Of a stretch of 64,000 nucleotides of DNA, positions 1-9,889 are shown one piece after another. A program made the translations under genes and the position numbers. Source of the DNA: Gnetum montanum (taxonomy: Eukaryota > Streptophyta > Gnetopsida > Gnetales > Gnetaceae); the NCBI GenBank assembly GCA_015680685.1, contig MNCI01024892.1:224532-288531 (forward strand). Direction: 5' to 3'. A model generated the notes under the pieces. The model was not told the DNA's origin. It ran no database searches and saw only the letters and a program-made list of their open reading frames with translations. Within the stretch, counting starts at the first letter, position 1; the number at the start of each line of letters is the position of its first letter.

Positions 1-245
1 GTAAGAAAAATCATATAAAATATAAAATATAAAGTAAGAAAAATCATATACCTCAATTACTCTTAAACCATACCCTTAAACTTTACAAGTGTAGTTTTGA
101 AGATAGTGAACATTCTCAATGCCCATTTTACTTCCTCGAAGAGCTAGTGCATTAGATAACTATAGGTCCATGGAATTTGACTGGATTGTGCATAACGCCT
201 TAGTGATTCATATGGTTGGGCATAGGGGTACCTCGCCGCTCATCA
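1..245 (+). mobile_element. Element I, 3' end of 5' LTR (partial)
   Basis: This is the tail of an LTR that begins left of the window. It ends in GGTACCTCGCCGCTCATCA, almost the same terminus as the solo LTRs at 61020 and 63983, and is followed at once by a primer binding site. The stretch upstream, with a degenerate AAACCATAC and CCTCGAAGAGC, aligns loosely with the U5 part of those solo LTRs. Positions 1-17 and 34-50 are a direct repeat (GTAAGAAAAATCATATA) made by a 33-bp local duplication. No TSD can be checked because the left end is missing. Confidence 0.75.
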
Positions 246-246
246 T

Positions 247-265
247 TGGCACCATTGCTGAGGAC
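247..265 (+). promoter_or_regulatory. Primer binding site of Element I (tRNA-Asp type)
   Basis: TGGCACCATTGCTGAGGAC starts one base after the LTR end. It differs by transitions from the complement of the plant tRNA-Asp(GUC) 3' end (TGGCGCCGTTGCCGGGGA). Element A has a closer match at 17094-17112, which supports the assignment. Confidence 0.75.
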
Positions 266-786
266 CTTTTTGTTTTGTGCACTATTTAGGACCCAGTGAA
301 AAGTATTTAAATCATTGGAATGAACCTTAGAGTCATATCTTATTTCACAATTACTAAAATAAATTCTTAGAGCACAACGTGATTTTTATTTGCTAACTAA
401 AAATGTCTTCTTATCACAGGAGCACTTCTTCACCCAAGGCTGATAGAGTTAATTTGGTAAAGCCTTAATAGTATCAAATTATATATACTCATCCTGATGA
501 GTATGTGCTAAACTTCACCTTCATCCTACACTAGGATGAATAGTTGCAGTGGCATAACATGGAGGGTAATATTGTGTTGCCCCCCAATTGTTCTACTCTT
601 GCAATGCTCTATCAAATGCTTGCATGATGTGGTCTTCAAGAATACCATGAGGAGTATATTATGGAAGATGTTGACACCAAGGATTATCATCCCATTGAAG
701 CACAACACCTGCAAGATCAATAGTTAGAGCAGGGCTATGAATTTTCGAAGAGAAAAGGACTTAACAATTCTCCATTCTTGTTGTAG
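266..786 (+). other. Element I leader, no gene seen
   Basis: About 520 bases lie between the PBS and the first recognisable gag frame. Short ORFs occur on both strands (near 526-727) but have no recognisable composition. I read this as decayed 5' UTR. Confidence 0.5.
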
Positions 787-2965
787 CAACAAGCTAGTGG
801 GGAATCCTTCTTTGGGAAATTTTCATTCAATAAATCTCCTCTCTTTGACTTCAGTGATGGAGGCCAAAATCAAAATCTGCACTCCATAGTTCACAATTCT
901 AATTCTAGTAATACGGGATCTAATGACAACAAAGGATCCGAAGGGGCAAATCAAGACAAGGATGCAAACAAGAAGCATGATCATGATCGTGGTCGTAATC
1001 TCCAAAGAGGTGGTAGTAGGCATCATGATGGCACTAGTTCTCCTTCCTCTTCTCCTTTGTCATCATCTTCTTCTTCTAGCTTTGACCATGATCATAGAAG
1101 GCAAGACCATGATGAAGGTGATTGAAATGAATGAAATTGCTAACAAGACCAAAATAACCAAAGGGACTATTGGGATAGACAAGATCAAGGGCATAGATGT
1201 TCAAGAAAGGTACATAACCATGAATGAAGGGGTAGTAGAGGGCATTATAAGCACCATGATCAAGGCCTCAATGAGCCTGTATTTGCTACCTGAAGTATGC
1301 TTAACATCGCAAAAGTAGTTAGAATTTCAACAAGGCATATGAAGGATAGTTAGATTAAATGCTTAGACATGAACAATATTCCTCGATTTGAAGGAGGATA
1401 TAACTCTGATCCACAGAATCATCTTTAAGCTTTCAAAGATGCATGTACCTTGCAAAACATAGAAAATGAGTGGTAGAAATTGAAGTTGTTCCCTAGGACA
1501 CTTATCAAAGAAGTAGAAAACTGGTACCAATCCTTAGAGCTGGAATCTATTAGATGATGAAGTACCATGCTTGAGTTGTTTAATGATTAGTATCAAATGT
1601 ACTTTAGAGTGTCCAACTTAAGGAAGAAAATTCAAGGGTGGAAATAAGGAACACATGAATCCTTGGATGCCACCAATGGCCGATATTGTGCCTTGATGCA
1701 CAAATGTCCTATCCATGATTATTCTCAATTAGTTCAAATTCATCACATTGTAGATGGGCTTTGTAATGAAATAAGAAAAACCCTTGGTGTCTATGCCCAA
1801 GGGTGATTGTCAGAACTAACTGCCCATCGAATACAAAGATTAATATAGTAGGTAGCTAAAGAGGAGGGTGAACTAAGAAAAAGAGAAAGTGTAGAAGAAT
1901 ACAACCGTGATCCTTCCATTCGCAAGAGAGAGGTTCAATTCTACGATAGTGAGGATGAATTCGTATTTGATGAGGGGATGCATAAGAAAGCCTTGCCACT
2001 TCAACAATTCCAATCTAAACTTATAGCCATAGTTGATTAGTTAAGGGACTCCATGGATAGCAGATTTCAAGTTGTCCTCATAATCATTGAAGAGTCTAGA
2101 GAACAAGGTAGTGATCATGAGCACAGGAGGTGCAAGGAATCTGAATGTGCATATTACAAAGGTAAGGGAAAGATTGTTGCAATAGAAGAGGTTGCAGATA
2201 GTGAATTAGATGATGATAATAGGTATAACATCTGTCGGTATGAACATCCTAAGGCATGTTGCCCCATTGTGTCACATCTATAGGAGTTTGGGGTGTATAC
2301 TTTACATCCACAACTTACACAAAGGCAAACATCTAGAAGGTTATCTTATCCTCAAGGTAATCTTAGGTAGTTCCACTAACAACAATTGTATTATCCAAGT
2401 GGAGCTCCACTACAATTGTATGAATAGTATCAACAATGGCAGCAACCACAATCATGGGCGCCAACACTACCAAGAAAACAATACCCTTACTAGTAGCTTG
2501 ATCCATATGGTTACCATGTGCAACAACCCATGTCTCCAAATGACTCCTCTTGTTACATTTCTAATTTCAAATCTCACTACCACCTTTTAGATTATTATTG
2601 AGCTCATTCACCACATGAAAGAAGGGATATCACCTCTTCTCCTTATCCTCCTCCTATCCTTGAACATACTCCTCCTTCAATTGCATAGCTACTGCCTGCT
2701 CCACTAATGCAAGGTGAACTACCCACTCAACCATAACAACACAATGCTACAAGGGCTATTAATTTGCAACCTAATCATCAATCGGAAGGGTCGAATGCCC
2801 AATCAAAGAAAAGAAGTTATTTTTAACCCCATAGTCTACCTAAGCCTTCACCTACACCTATGGTTAACAACCCTGAACCTGCCTCTTGCTCCATATCAAA
2901 TTCCTTTGGGTCTCCTTCAAACCAAACTCTTCCAAGTATCCATAATGTAATGCTTACTTACACTG
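787..2965 (+). pseudogene. gag: Element I gag, decayed
   Basis: Structural (capsid-nucleocapsid) polyprotein of an Athila-like Ty3/gypsy element. Reading from 787 in one frame gives an Asp/Ser/His-rich N-terminus, then a capsid core at about 1370-1810 with motifs RFEGGYNSDP, VENWYQSLELESI and GLCNEIRKTLGVYAQG. A degenerate zinc knuckle follows at about 2225-2275 (x-x-x-C-x3-H-x4-C, first Cys replaced by Tyr), then a Pro/Gln-rich tail. The core matches the gag of Element A at 16004-16216 (for example WKQG..ESLD and CP.H.....). The frame has many stops, mostly TAG, at positions where Gln or Trp would be expected. The open frame at 923-1318 is a different frame and is not the gene. Confidence 0.75.
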
Positions 2966-2989
2966 TCTGATTGGATCTATGTAGGAAAC

Positions 2990-3442
2990 CTTCCCAAGAA
3001 AGTAGCCAATCCTGGAAGTCCTCTAATTTACTTGTAGATTGCTGGGAATGAATTGTGCAAGGCTCTTCTCAATTTAGGTTTTGGTGTTAATTTGATTTCT
3101 CATGAGATGTTCACTACCTTGAACCTACCTCCTCTCAAGAAGAGCAACATTAGATTAGAATTGGTAGACCAGTCCATTACTATTCCATTGGAATTGGTAC
3201 AAGACATTGTAACCACTATCTATGGGTGGTCTTATCCTACTAATTTTCTAGTAATCAAAGTGAAGAATTGCAAAGGGAACATTCCAATCATAATGGAAAG
3301 GACATGGCTAAGCATCGTCGATGCAAGAATGGGCATCAGAGATCTTTCCTTGGAGATATCTAAAGAAAATGCATTTGGAAAGATTGAGAAGAAGAGAGTT
3401 CTATGCATCGTGTACAGTGATACAAGGTGCAATTATGTGTAG
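2990..3442 (+). pseudogene. Element I aspartic protease, decayed
   Basis: Retropepsin-like domain that would process the Gag-Pol polyprotein. The segment LLNLGFGVNLISHEMF corresponds to the Athila-type active site block, normally L-L-D-L-G-[AS]-S-V-N-L-L-P, so the catalytic Asp is now Asn. The body has TTIYGWSYPTNFLVI and then RTWLSIVDA, which stands at the usual LGRPFL position. An upstream TAG (in LIYL*IAGNE) and a frame change relative to gag break it. A second, diverged copy of the same region lies at 47005-47345. Confidence 0.75.
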
Positions 3443-3689
3443 AAACTTTGGATCATAAAGTAAGCATCTATCTTTGCATGCAAGAAGTGTGCACTAGAAG
3501 TAGAAATTCAAAGGTGTCTATACACAATAACCACAAAATAGGAGGGCACCCAGTGGCTAATAACTACTTTTGAAAGTAGCACACTATGCATGAAATCAAC
3601 CAAAAGCCTGACCTGTCCATCTGTCACAAGTATGGATGAATTAGAATAGGTTCATCACCAACTCTTTGATAACACAACTAATGATACTC

Positions 3690-5240
3690 ACTGGGGAGAG
3701 TTGGAAATTCCTGTCAAGTTTAAACAAGAGCCCCTTGAGCTGAAAATGCTACTAGTTGGAATGGAATATGTATTTTTGAAAAATGAAAAGCCTATTATAA
3801 TTAATGCAAAACTTGCTCTAAAATAGAAAAAGATGCTATTGAAAGTAGTTGAAATATGGTCAACAACTTTTGCTTGGTCATATCATGAATTCACAGGGAT
3901 TGATCCTAGGATATGTCATCATTGCATCTACACCAACCCAGCCATGAAGCCAAAATGATAGCCATAGAGGCAGTTGAATCCAAAATTGAAGTAAATTTTC
4001 AAGGAGGAAATCAAGCAACTCCTTAAGATGGGGTTCATCTATCCCATTAAAGATAGCAAGTGGATTAGTTCACTTGTAATTGTGCCAAAGAAAGGTGGCA
4101 AGTGGCTAGTTTGCATCGATTTTAGGCTACTGAATATGGCAACATTCCAGGACCACTTTCCATTATCATTTGTTGACTAGGTGCTTGACACAATATCTAG
4201 GCATCGCTATTACAATTTTCTAGATGGTTATAGTGGCTATAACTAAATTCAACTTGCATTAGTGGATCAGGCAAAGATAACATTCATGAGTCCCTAGGGA
4301 ACTTTTGCATATCGTAAGATACCATTTTGTCTATGCTCCTACGACATTCCAACACTTGGTCCTAAGCATTTTTCAATAGCATATTGGTAATGGTGTAGAA
4401 GTCTTTATGGATGACTTCTCCACCTACGGAGCTACATTTGAGCAAGCCCTAGACTACCTTAAGCAAGTGCTAAAACGATGTGTTGAAACCAACTTGTGGC
4501 TCAATTGGTAGAAGATTCACCTCATGGTCTAGGAGGGCATTGTATTGGGGCACCAAATATTGCAAGTAGAAATTGAGGTAGATCTTGAAAAAATAAGGGT
4601 CATCCAAGGAATAACTTGCCAGCCAAAAATAGTTAAAGATGTTTGGTCATTCCTTGGGCATACTGGCTACTACCAATGATTCATAGAGAATTTCTCTAAA
4701 ATCACAAAACTTTTGGTCGTGCTAAGAAAGAAAGATGCTCCCTTTGTTTGGACCATAGAATGTGAGAAAGAATTCTAGCAATTGAAAGAAAAGCTTGTAG
4801 AAAATCCAATCCTACAAGCACCTAATTGGTCTAGATCATTTCATATTATGATGGACGCATCATATTATGCCTTGGGAGTGGTGCTGATGTAATTAGATGA
4901 CAAGAAATGTCCATACTACATCCACTACGCTAGCCAAAGCATTGTGGGTGCATAATTGAACTACACCACTGCAGAGAAAGAATTGATGGTAGTGGTGTTT
5001 GCGCTAGAGAAGTTCAGGCATTATGTGCTTGGATATAAGGTGTTTGTGCACACTAATCACAACACTATTTGCTTCCTAATGAAAAAGCCAATAGTGAGCC
5101 CTCGTGTCATATGGTGGATAGTGATCTTGTAGAAATTTGATCTTACAATGAGGGATTGAAAGGGAATTGAGAATGTGGTCGCTAATCACTTGTCGCAGTT
5201 GCGATGGGATGACAAAGAGGAAGAAAGCCCACTCTCTGAC
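3690..5240 (+). pseudogene. pol: Element I reverse transcriptase-RNase H, decayed
   Basis: RT of the Athila type. Recognisable blocks in order are FAWSYHEFTGIDP (about 3870), the fingers segment with VPKKGGKWLVCIDFR (4080-4115), FLDGYSGYN (4210-4240), the catalytic block VFMDDFSTYG (about 4400-4430), FLGHTGYYQ (4655) and KKDAPFVWT. RNase H follows from about 4845 (MDASYYALG, then YTTAEKELMVVVFALEKFR). FMDDF with SxYG after it is typical of Athila rather than chromoviruses. There is a frameshift near 4330 and many stops, for example VD*V, YN*I and SP*G, each where Gln or Trp is expected. Confidence 0.8.
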
Positions 5241-5379
5241 ATGTTTCCTAATGAACTCCTCTTTGCTAGGGCTATAACTAAACAAATTCCCAATGAGCCA
5301 AAATGGTATGATGACACTCTCACTCATCTTCTCACTCAGGAGATGCCACAAGAGTTGGATCATCGGAGGAAACAATAGT

Positions 5380-6500
5380 TTCTTCACTAGGTAAAGCACT
5401 TCATGGAGATCAATGGACCCCTCTACAAGGTGTGCGATTATGACCTAGTTTGTTGGTGTGTCCCTAATGCTAATTAATTGTGAATTTTCCAAGATGCTCA
5501 TGAAGGTTCTTGTGGAGGACACTATGCTAAGAGACACATGACCATTAAAATCCTGATGGTAGGGTACTACTGGCCAACACTCTTCTAGGATTTCCACCGT
5601 TACATCCACTCTTACGAATGATGCCAACGAGATGGTAGAATGAATACTTGAATGGAGGGACCTCAATAATGGATTTAGCCACTAGAACCATTTGACATTT
5701 GGGGCATTAACTTCATGGGTTCCATCATGCCCATGTCAAATGGAAAGATGTACATCATAGTCATTGTTGACTATTACATGAAATGGATAGAAGTAGCAGC
5801 TGTCATCAACTGTACATCCTCTATTGCTACTTAGTTTGTACAAAAAAATGTTGTAAATAGGTTTGGTATGTCACATGCATTAATTTCTGATAAAGGAACT
5901 TATTTTACAAGTACTACTTTTTGGAAGCTCATGCAACACTTGAGGGTTGAACATAAACTCACAACACCTTACCATCCCCAAGCTAATGGTTAAGTTGAAG
6001 TTACCAATAGGGAAATCACAAGGATACTAATAAGAACTATTAGAAAGTATAGGAAGGATTGGAGCACAAAACTAAATGATGCCCTTTGGGCCTATCGCTC
6101 AACTTGGAAACTTCCCATAGGCTACTCTTCCTATGAGCTTGTGTATGACAAATTACCAACACTTCCTATTTAATTTGAACTTTGTATGCTTCCAACAGCT
6201 TATGACCTTGACCTTAACTTGAGTCTAGCCCAAAAAGAATGACTAATGAATCTCAACCTGCTAGACAAAAATCGATTAATATCCTTATCATCTAATGAGT
6301 TGCACAAGGCCTACAAAAAAAAAAGCATCATGACTTGAAAATTAGAAAAGTCAAATTTCAAAGGGTTTTCTATTGGAACCCCATGCATGTACCTCAACAA
6401 ACTAAGTTCCAAATGTTGTGGAAAGGACCTTACATCATTTATGAGACTTTCCCTTCTAGGGCCATGATGATTTATAAACCTAAGAGCCCAAACAAGAAAT
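5380..6500 (+). pseudogene. pol: Element I integrase, decayed
   Basis: DDE integrase that would insert the cDNA. The N-terminal zinc domain is visible (HEGSCGGHYAKRH, then YYWPTLF, then a damaged Cys pair in HSYE*CQ). In the catalytic core the first acidic block reads WGINFMGS, with Asn where Asp is expected. The second block LISDKGTYF and third block [16 protein letters not shown] are present. A C-terminal tail runs to about 6500. Several stops interrupt it. The minus-strand integrase of Element B (53780-54860) matches block for block. Confidence 0.8.
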
Positions 6501-6539
6501 AGCTGGTCAACATCCAACAAATTAAACCTTTCCATGAGC

Positions 6540-8702
6540 ATATGCCAGCTAACACAACAAGCACCTCATCCGATGGACAACCATGCTCCACATTTCAGAT
6601 CTCCTCCTTTCAACTTAGTCATGGGGAAGATGGCCAACCATGCTAATCATTTAAGTAGCTCCTTAGTTTTTCAACATTTTTGTTTTACAGATTTTTCATT
6701 TTACAAATTTTTATTTTACATATTCTTTATTTTACATCTTTTTGTTTTTATGTTATTAATCTTTTCTAATTTTTGTTTTACACCATCATTCATACATTTA
6801 CTATTTTTGGAATATTTTACACTCTTTTATATTTTCTTTTATTTGGTGTGGTTTTGTAACTTTTTATTAATAAGTGCTAGGTACATTGGTAATGCATACT
6901 TGATGGTGGCATGTACTAATTTTTTTTGTCATTTGATTGTTGGTGCTTGGTTTCTAGCTTTGAATTTCATTACGGATAATTAGGATAGGGTTTCTTTTTC
7001 ATGCAACAAGCAGTGAGTCCACAACATCCACCCATTCAAAAATTCCATAGTTTTCCTTGTTTTGCAATTGTCTAGTCTCTTTTTCATTAATAAAAATTTA
7101 ATAAATTTGTGACTTTGGTAGTTTCCAGAATTAGAAAGGATTCAAAGGTTTGAATAGGGTGTGGCTTCAATGGGATTCAGTATTCTTTGTGCTTTTCTGT
7201 TTGCCTTGACACCTATGTGTTTTCATAAATTTCTTACCATTCCGTGTCATCCAATAAAAGGAAGTTGAATAAGTCCTTGCATGCTGTGATTCTCATCAGA
7301 AAAAAAAATGATGAGAATTCAAAACACATCCCTTGGACAAAATAAATGCATATGTCCTCACATGGTTCTTATCAAGAAAAAGAAGAAGAAGATGAGGATT
7401 CAAAGTAAACCCCTTGGACAAAATAAATGCATGTGTCTTTGCATGGTGTGGTTCCCATTTCAAAAGAAAGAAAAAAAAATAATGGGAATTCAAAGCACAT
7501 CCCTTAGGTAGAATACACAAGCTATAAGCACTGGTTATGGGACTAGTCCCCTCTAACCAAGGCCCTTTCTCACTTCCTACTTCTTCTCTAATTTGGAATT
7601 TTGGTTGTTCTGTGGAGCACTCTTGTGTCTCAAGGGATGAATTGGTCTTAAAATGATGATGTGAAATCACTAAACGTGGTTGTTTTTTGTCTAGACTAAG
7701 GATGGACTCTATCAAGTCATGTAACCACAAAATTCACAAGGGACTTCATGTGATTGTAATTAGGAACTCCATTCCAATCTCTCTCTCATCCATCTATGCT
7801 TTTCATGTCTCACCTCAATGCCAGTTTCATGTTTTGGTTCGATGTATTAGTTTGATGTGTCATAATTCTTAGTTAGTTTCTTCCAAGCTTTTGTACTTAA
7901 CCTTCTATAACCATTAATCATCCACAGAGCCCATGAACTCTCTGGTTTGAAGTTATGCAAGGGCATAAAAGGCCTATGCCTGCTTTCAGAAGGACCCACT
8001 TACATATCTCTTGGTTGGGTTAGTTAAGTTCTTTACCCTTAGACATTCTTACAATCAAATTCTTTTTGTTTACTCCATCAATAACATCCAATTATACACA
8101 TATTCACAATATTTTTTAGTGAACTTTCCTTTTTCTTGTTGTGAATTATTATACCCTCTTCAAATATTTCCTTGTGTTAAACATTTTCTGATTTAATGGA
8201 CCTCTTGTCTATTTTACCCTATTTATCAGCCTTCCTGCTAACTGAAGAAATCAATCTACCACAATCACAACTTAGCTAAGTGTAACCATCGACAAAACAA
8301 GGCATTTCATCACTTTGTGTTACACATTGCATACTAATTCATGATTTTGTTGTGATTGTAGTGGGAAGCATGGACTAGAAGCAGGATTATCTTTACCAAG
8401 AATGATGCAGTCGCACCACACAAGGAGGACTGTTCATAATCAAAGGATCTTTTCTCTCTCTCTCATTCTCCTACTACTAAGAGGTGTTGGATGTCAGTGA
8501 TATCTAAGGTATTCACTTCTCTTATCATGGACATCCAAATTTGTAAAAATTGTAATTCCATACACTTGGGCACTTAAAGTCTGTATGTTTGTTTCATCTG
8601 AGTTAGTTTCTGTAAGAGTTAATAATCCCATACCTACCCAATATGTTATGTTGTAAAGAACTTGTTCCTCCTCTTCTTCACTCGAGGACGAGTTTTCATT
8701 TA
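6540..8702 (+). other. Element I 3' noncoding region
   Basis: About 2.1 kb between integrase and PPT. It begins with a T-rich stretch (6660-6900) containing repeated TTTTACA phrases. It also holds the tandem repeat at 7255-7516. I see no supportable gene; the larger ORFs here are low-complexity readings of the T-rich tract and the tandem repeat. Unlike Element A, there is no coiled-coil cargo in this interval. Confidence 0.6.
7255..7516 (+). repeat. Tandem repeat of about 85-92 bp, three units
   Basis: Units start at about 7308, 7391 and 7482. Each opens with GAGAATTCAAAACACATCCC or a close variant, then CTTGGACAAAATAAATGCAT, and ends in an A/G-rich run (AAAAAGAAGAAGAAG or AAAGAAAGAAAAAAAAAT). 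A partial unit precedes them. The purine runs differ in length between units. Confidence 0.75.
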
Positions 8703-8714
8703 GTCATGGGGGTA
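8680..8714 (+). promoter_or_regulatory. Element I polypurine tract with upstream palindrome
   Basis: CATGGGGGTA abuts the 3' LTR start (TGATGAACTG at 8715) and would prime plus-strand DNA synthesis. About 15 bases upstream sits ACTCGAGGACGAGT (8680-8693). The same pair, in the same order and spacing, flanks the 3' LTR of Element A on the other strand (9684-9718). Confidence 0.75.
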
Positions 8715-8815
8715 TGATGAACTGCATTTATGTTGGCCCCAACTTCAAGGTTAGATGCAATGTCACATAAGTGATGTCAAAGCATCTACCCTAGGTCTAT
8801 AAATACTATGCCTAG
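8715..8815 (+). mobile_element. Element I 3' LTR, first part
   Basis: Begins TGATGA directly after the PPT and carries a TATA box (TATAAATA, 8798-8805). It is cut at 8815 by the insertion of Element A and continues at 18051. Confidence 0.7.
8811..8815. repeat. Target site duplication CCTAG (left)
   Basis: CCTAG lies immediately before the left end of Element A and is repeated immediately after its right end (18051-18055). The 5-bp length is as expected for Ty3/gypsy integrase. Confidence 0.85.
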
Positions 8816-9683
8816 TGATGAGCGGAAAGGTACCCCTACGCAAAACCATACAAGTGTGAGCATGTGCGCACGATCCGGTTGAACTCCACAGATGGACTAG
8901 TTGTGGCACCTAGATAGTTATACGTTGATCGCAATTCGCTGTGTTCCCACTTGGACTAGTAGTTTCTTTGTAACGTATGGTTTAGTCCAACGTGAGGTGC
9001 ATGATGTGATTCTTAACACTAAGCTATTCCTGAAGACAATAAAAATAATCTTAATTAAGCTAATAAGCAATAGGAAACAAAAAAAAACTAAAATAGCCTA
9101 AGTGCGATGAGTATCTGTCCCTAATCATTAGTACACATCTTGGACTTCATGTACTACTTCTGGGCTTATCAAGCGCACATTATTTAAGCACTACTAGACA
9201 TGCCACTGGGTTGCCAAGTAGCTATACTTAAATGTTCATGATTAAGACGTACTCATTCCAAATTTAATAATAGAAATAATAAATGACAATAAAAGAAATA
9301 TTAACCAAGAAAACAATAAATAATAATCAACAATTAAACAGTTAAAGACTAAGTGAATGCTGCAATGATGGAGTAATCTCGATCTTTATTGCTGGTAGTG
9401 TGTGTGTCCAAGTACGTCACACTTGAACAAAGGTTTCGTAAAATTACAAATATCACATTGCAGGCATGCATTGGGGAAATAACTGAAACTAACTAAAAAC
9501 TAACAAAAAGACTCTACTCTAAAATTTACTAGCCTCCTCCCTTTCCTATGTGCTTAAATGCTATATTTATAGGCCTACACAGGAATCATGATATCATGTA
9601 TTCGATATCATTATCTAGGCTGTGATATCACGTACCTGATATTGAGGATCTAATATCGAGGCATGGCAAACCACGATTCATCA
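8816..9683 (-). mobile_element. Element A 3' LTR (868 bp)
   Basis: In the element sense it starts TGATGAATCG beside the PPT and ends in a degraded form of GGTACCTCGCCACTCATCA. U3 carries several GATATC-type palindromes (9590-9660), a TATA box (9562-9571), an AATAAA signal (9385-9390) and a U5 matching the solo LTRs at 60300 and 63252. Confidence 0.85.
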
Positions 9684-9718
9684 TACCCCCATGATTGAAT
9701 AACAACTCGTCCTCGAGT
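9684..9718 (-). promoter_or_regulatory. Element A polypurine tract with upstream palindrome
   Basis: On the minus strand CATGGGGGTA abuts the 3' LTR. ACTCGAGGACGAGT (9705-9718) lies just upstream. Both match Element I at 8680-8714. Confidence 0.8.
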
Positions 9719-9889
9719 CATATAATCAAAATGAGAACGAGTTTAATTGATTACACAGTGGATAGGTATGGGATTATTGACTAATTAGGAATTACTCATA
9801 CTATAGTGTGGAATTAAGCAAAACAAAATTGGGACATAAACATAAAATTACAAAAGAAAAAAGAAAAAATTGTTGGAACTCATGTGGTT

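Noticed and set aside
923-1318. 131-codon plus-strand ORF
   Set aside because: It overlaps the Element I gag region in a different frame. The Asp/Ser/His-rich reading with later capsid motifs is the gene; this is a shadow.
7296-7730. 144-codon minus-strand ORF
   Set aside because: It reads through the 85-92 bp tandem repeat and its A/G runs, giving repeated low-complexity peptide. No family resemblance.
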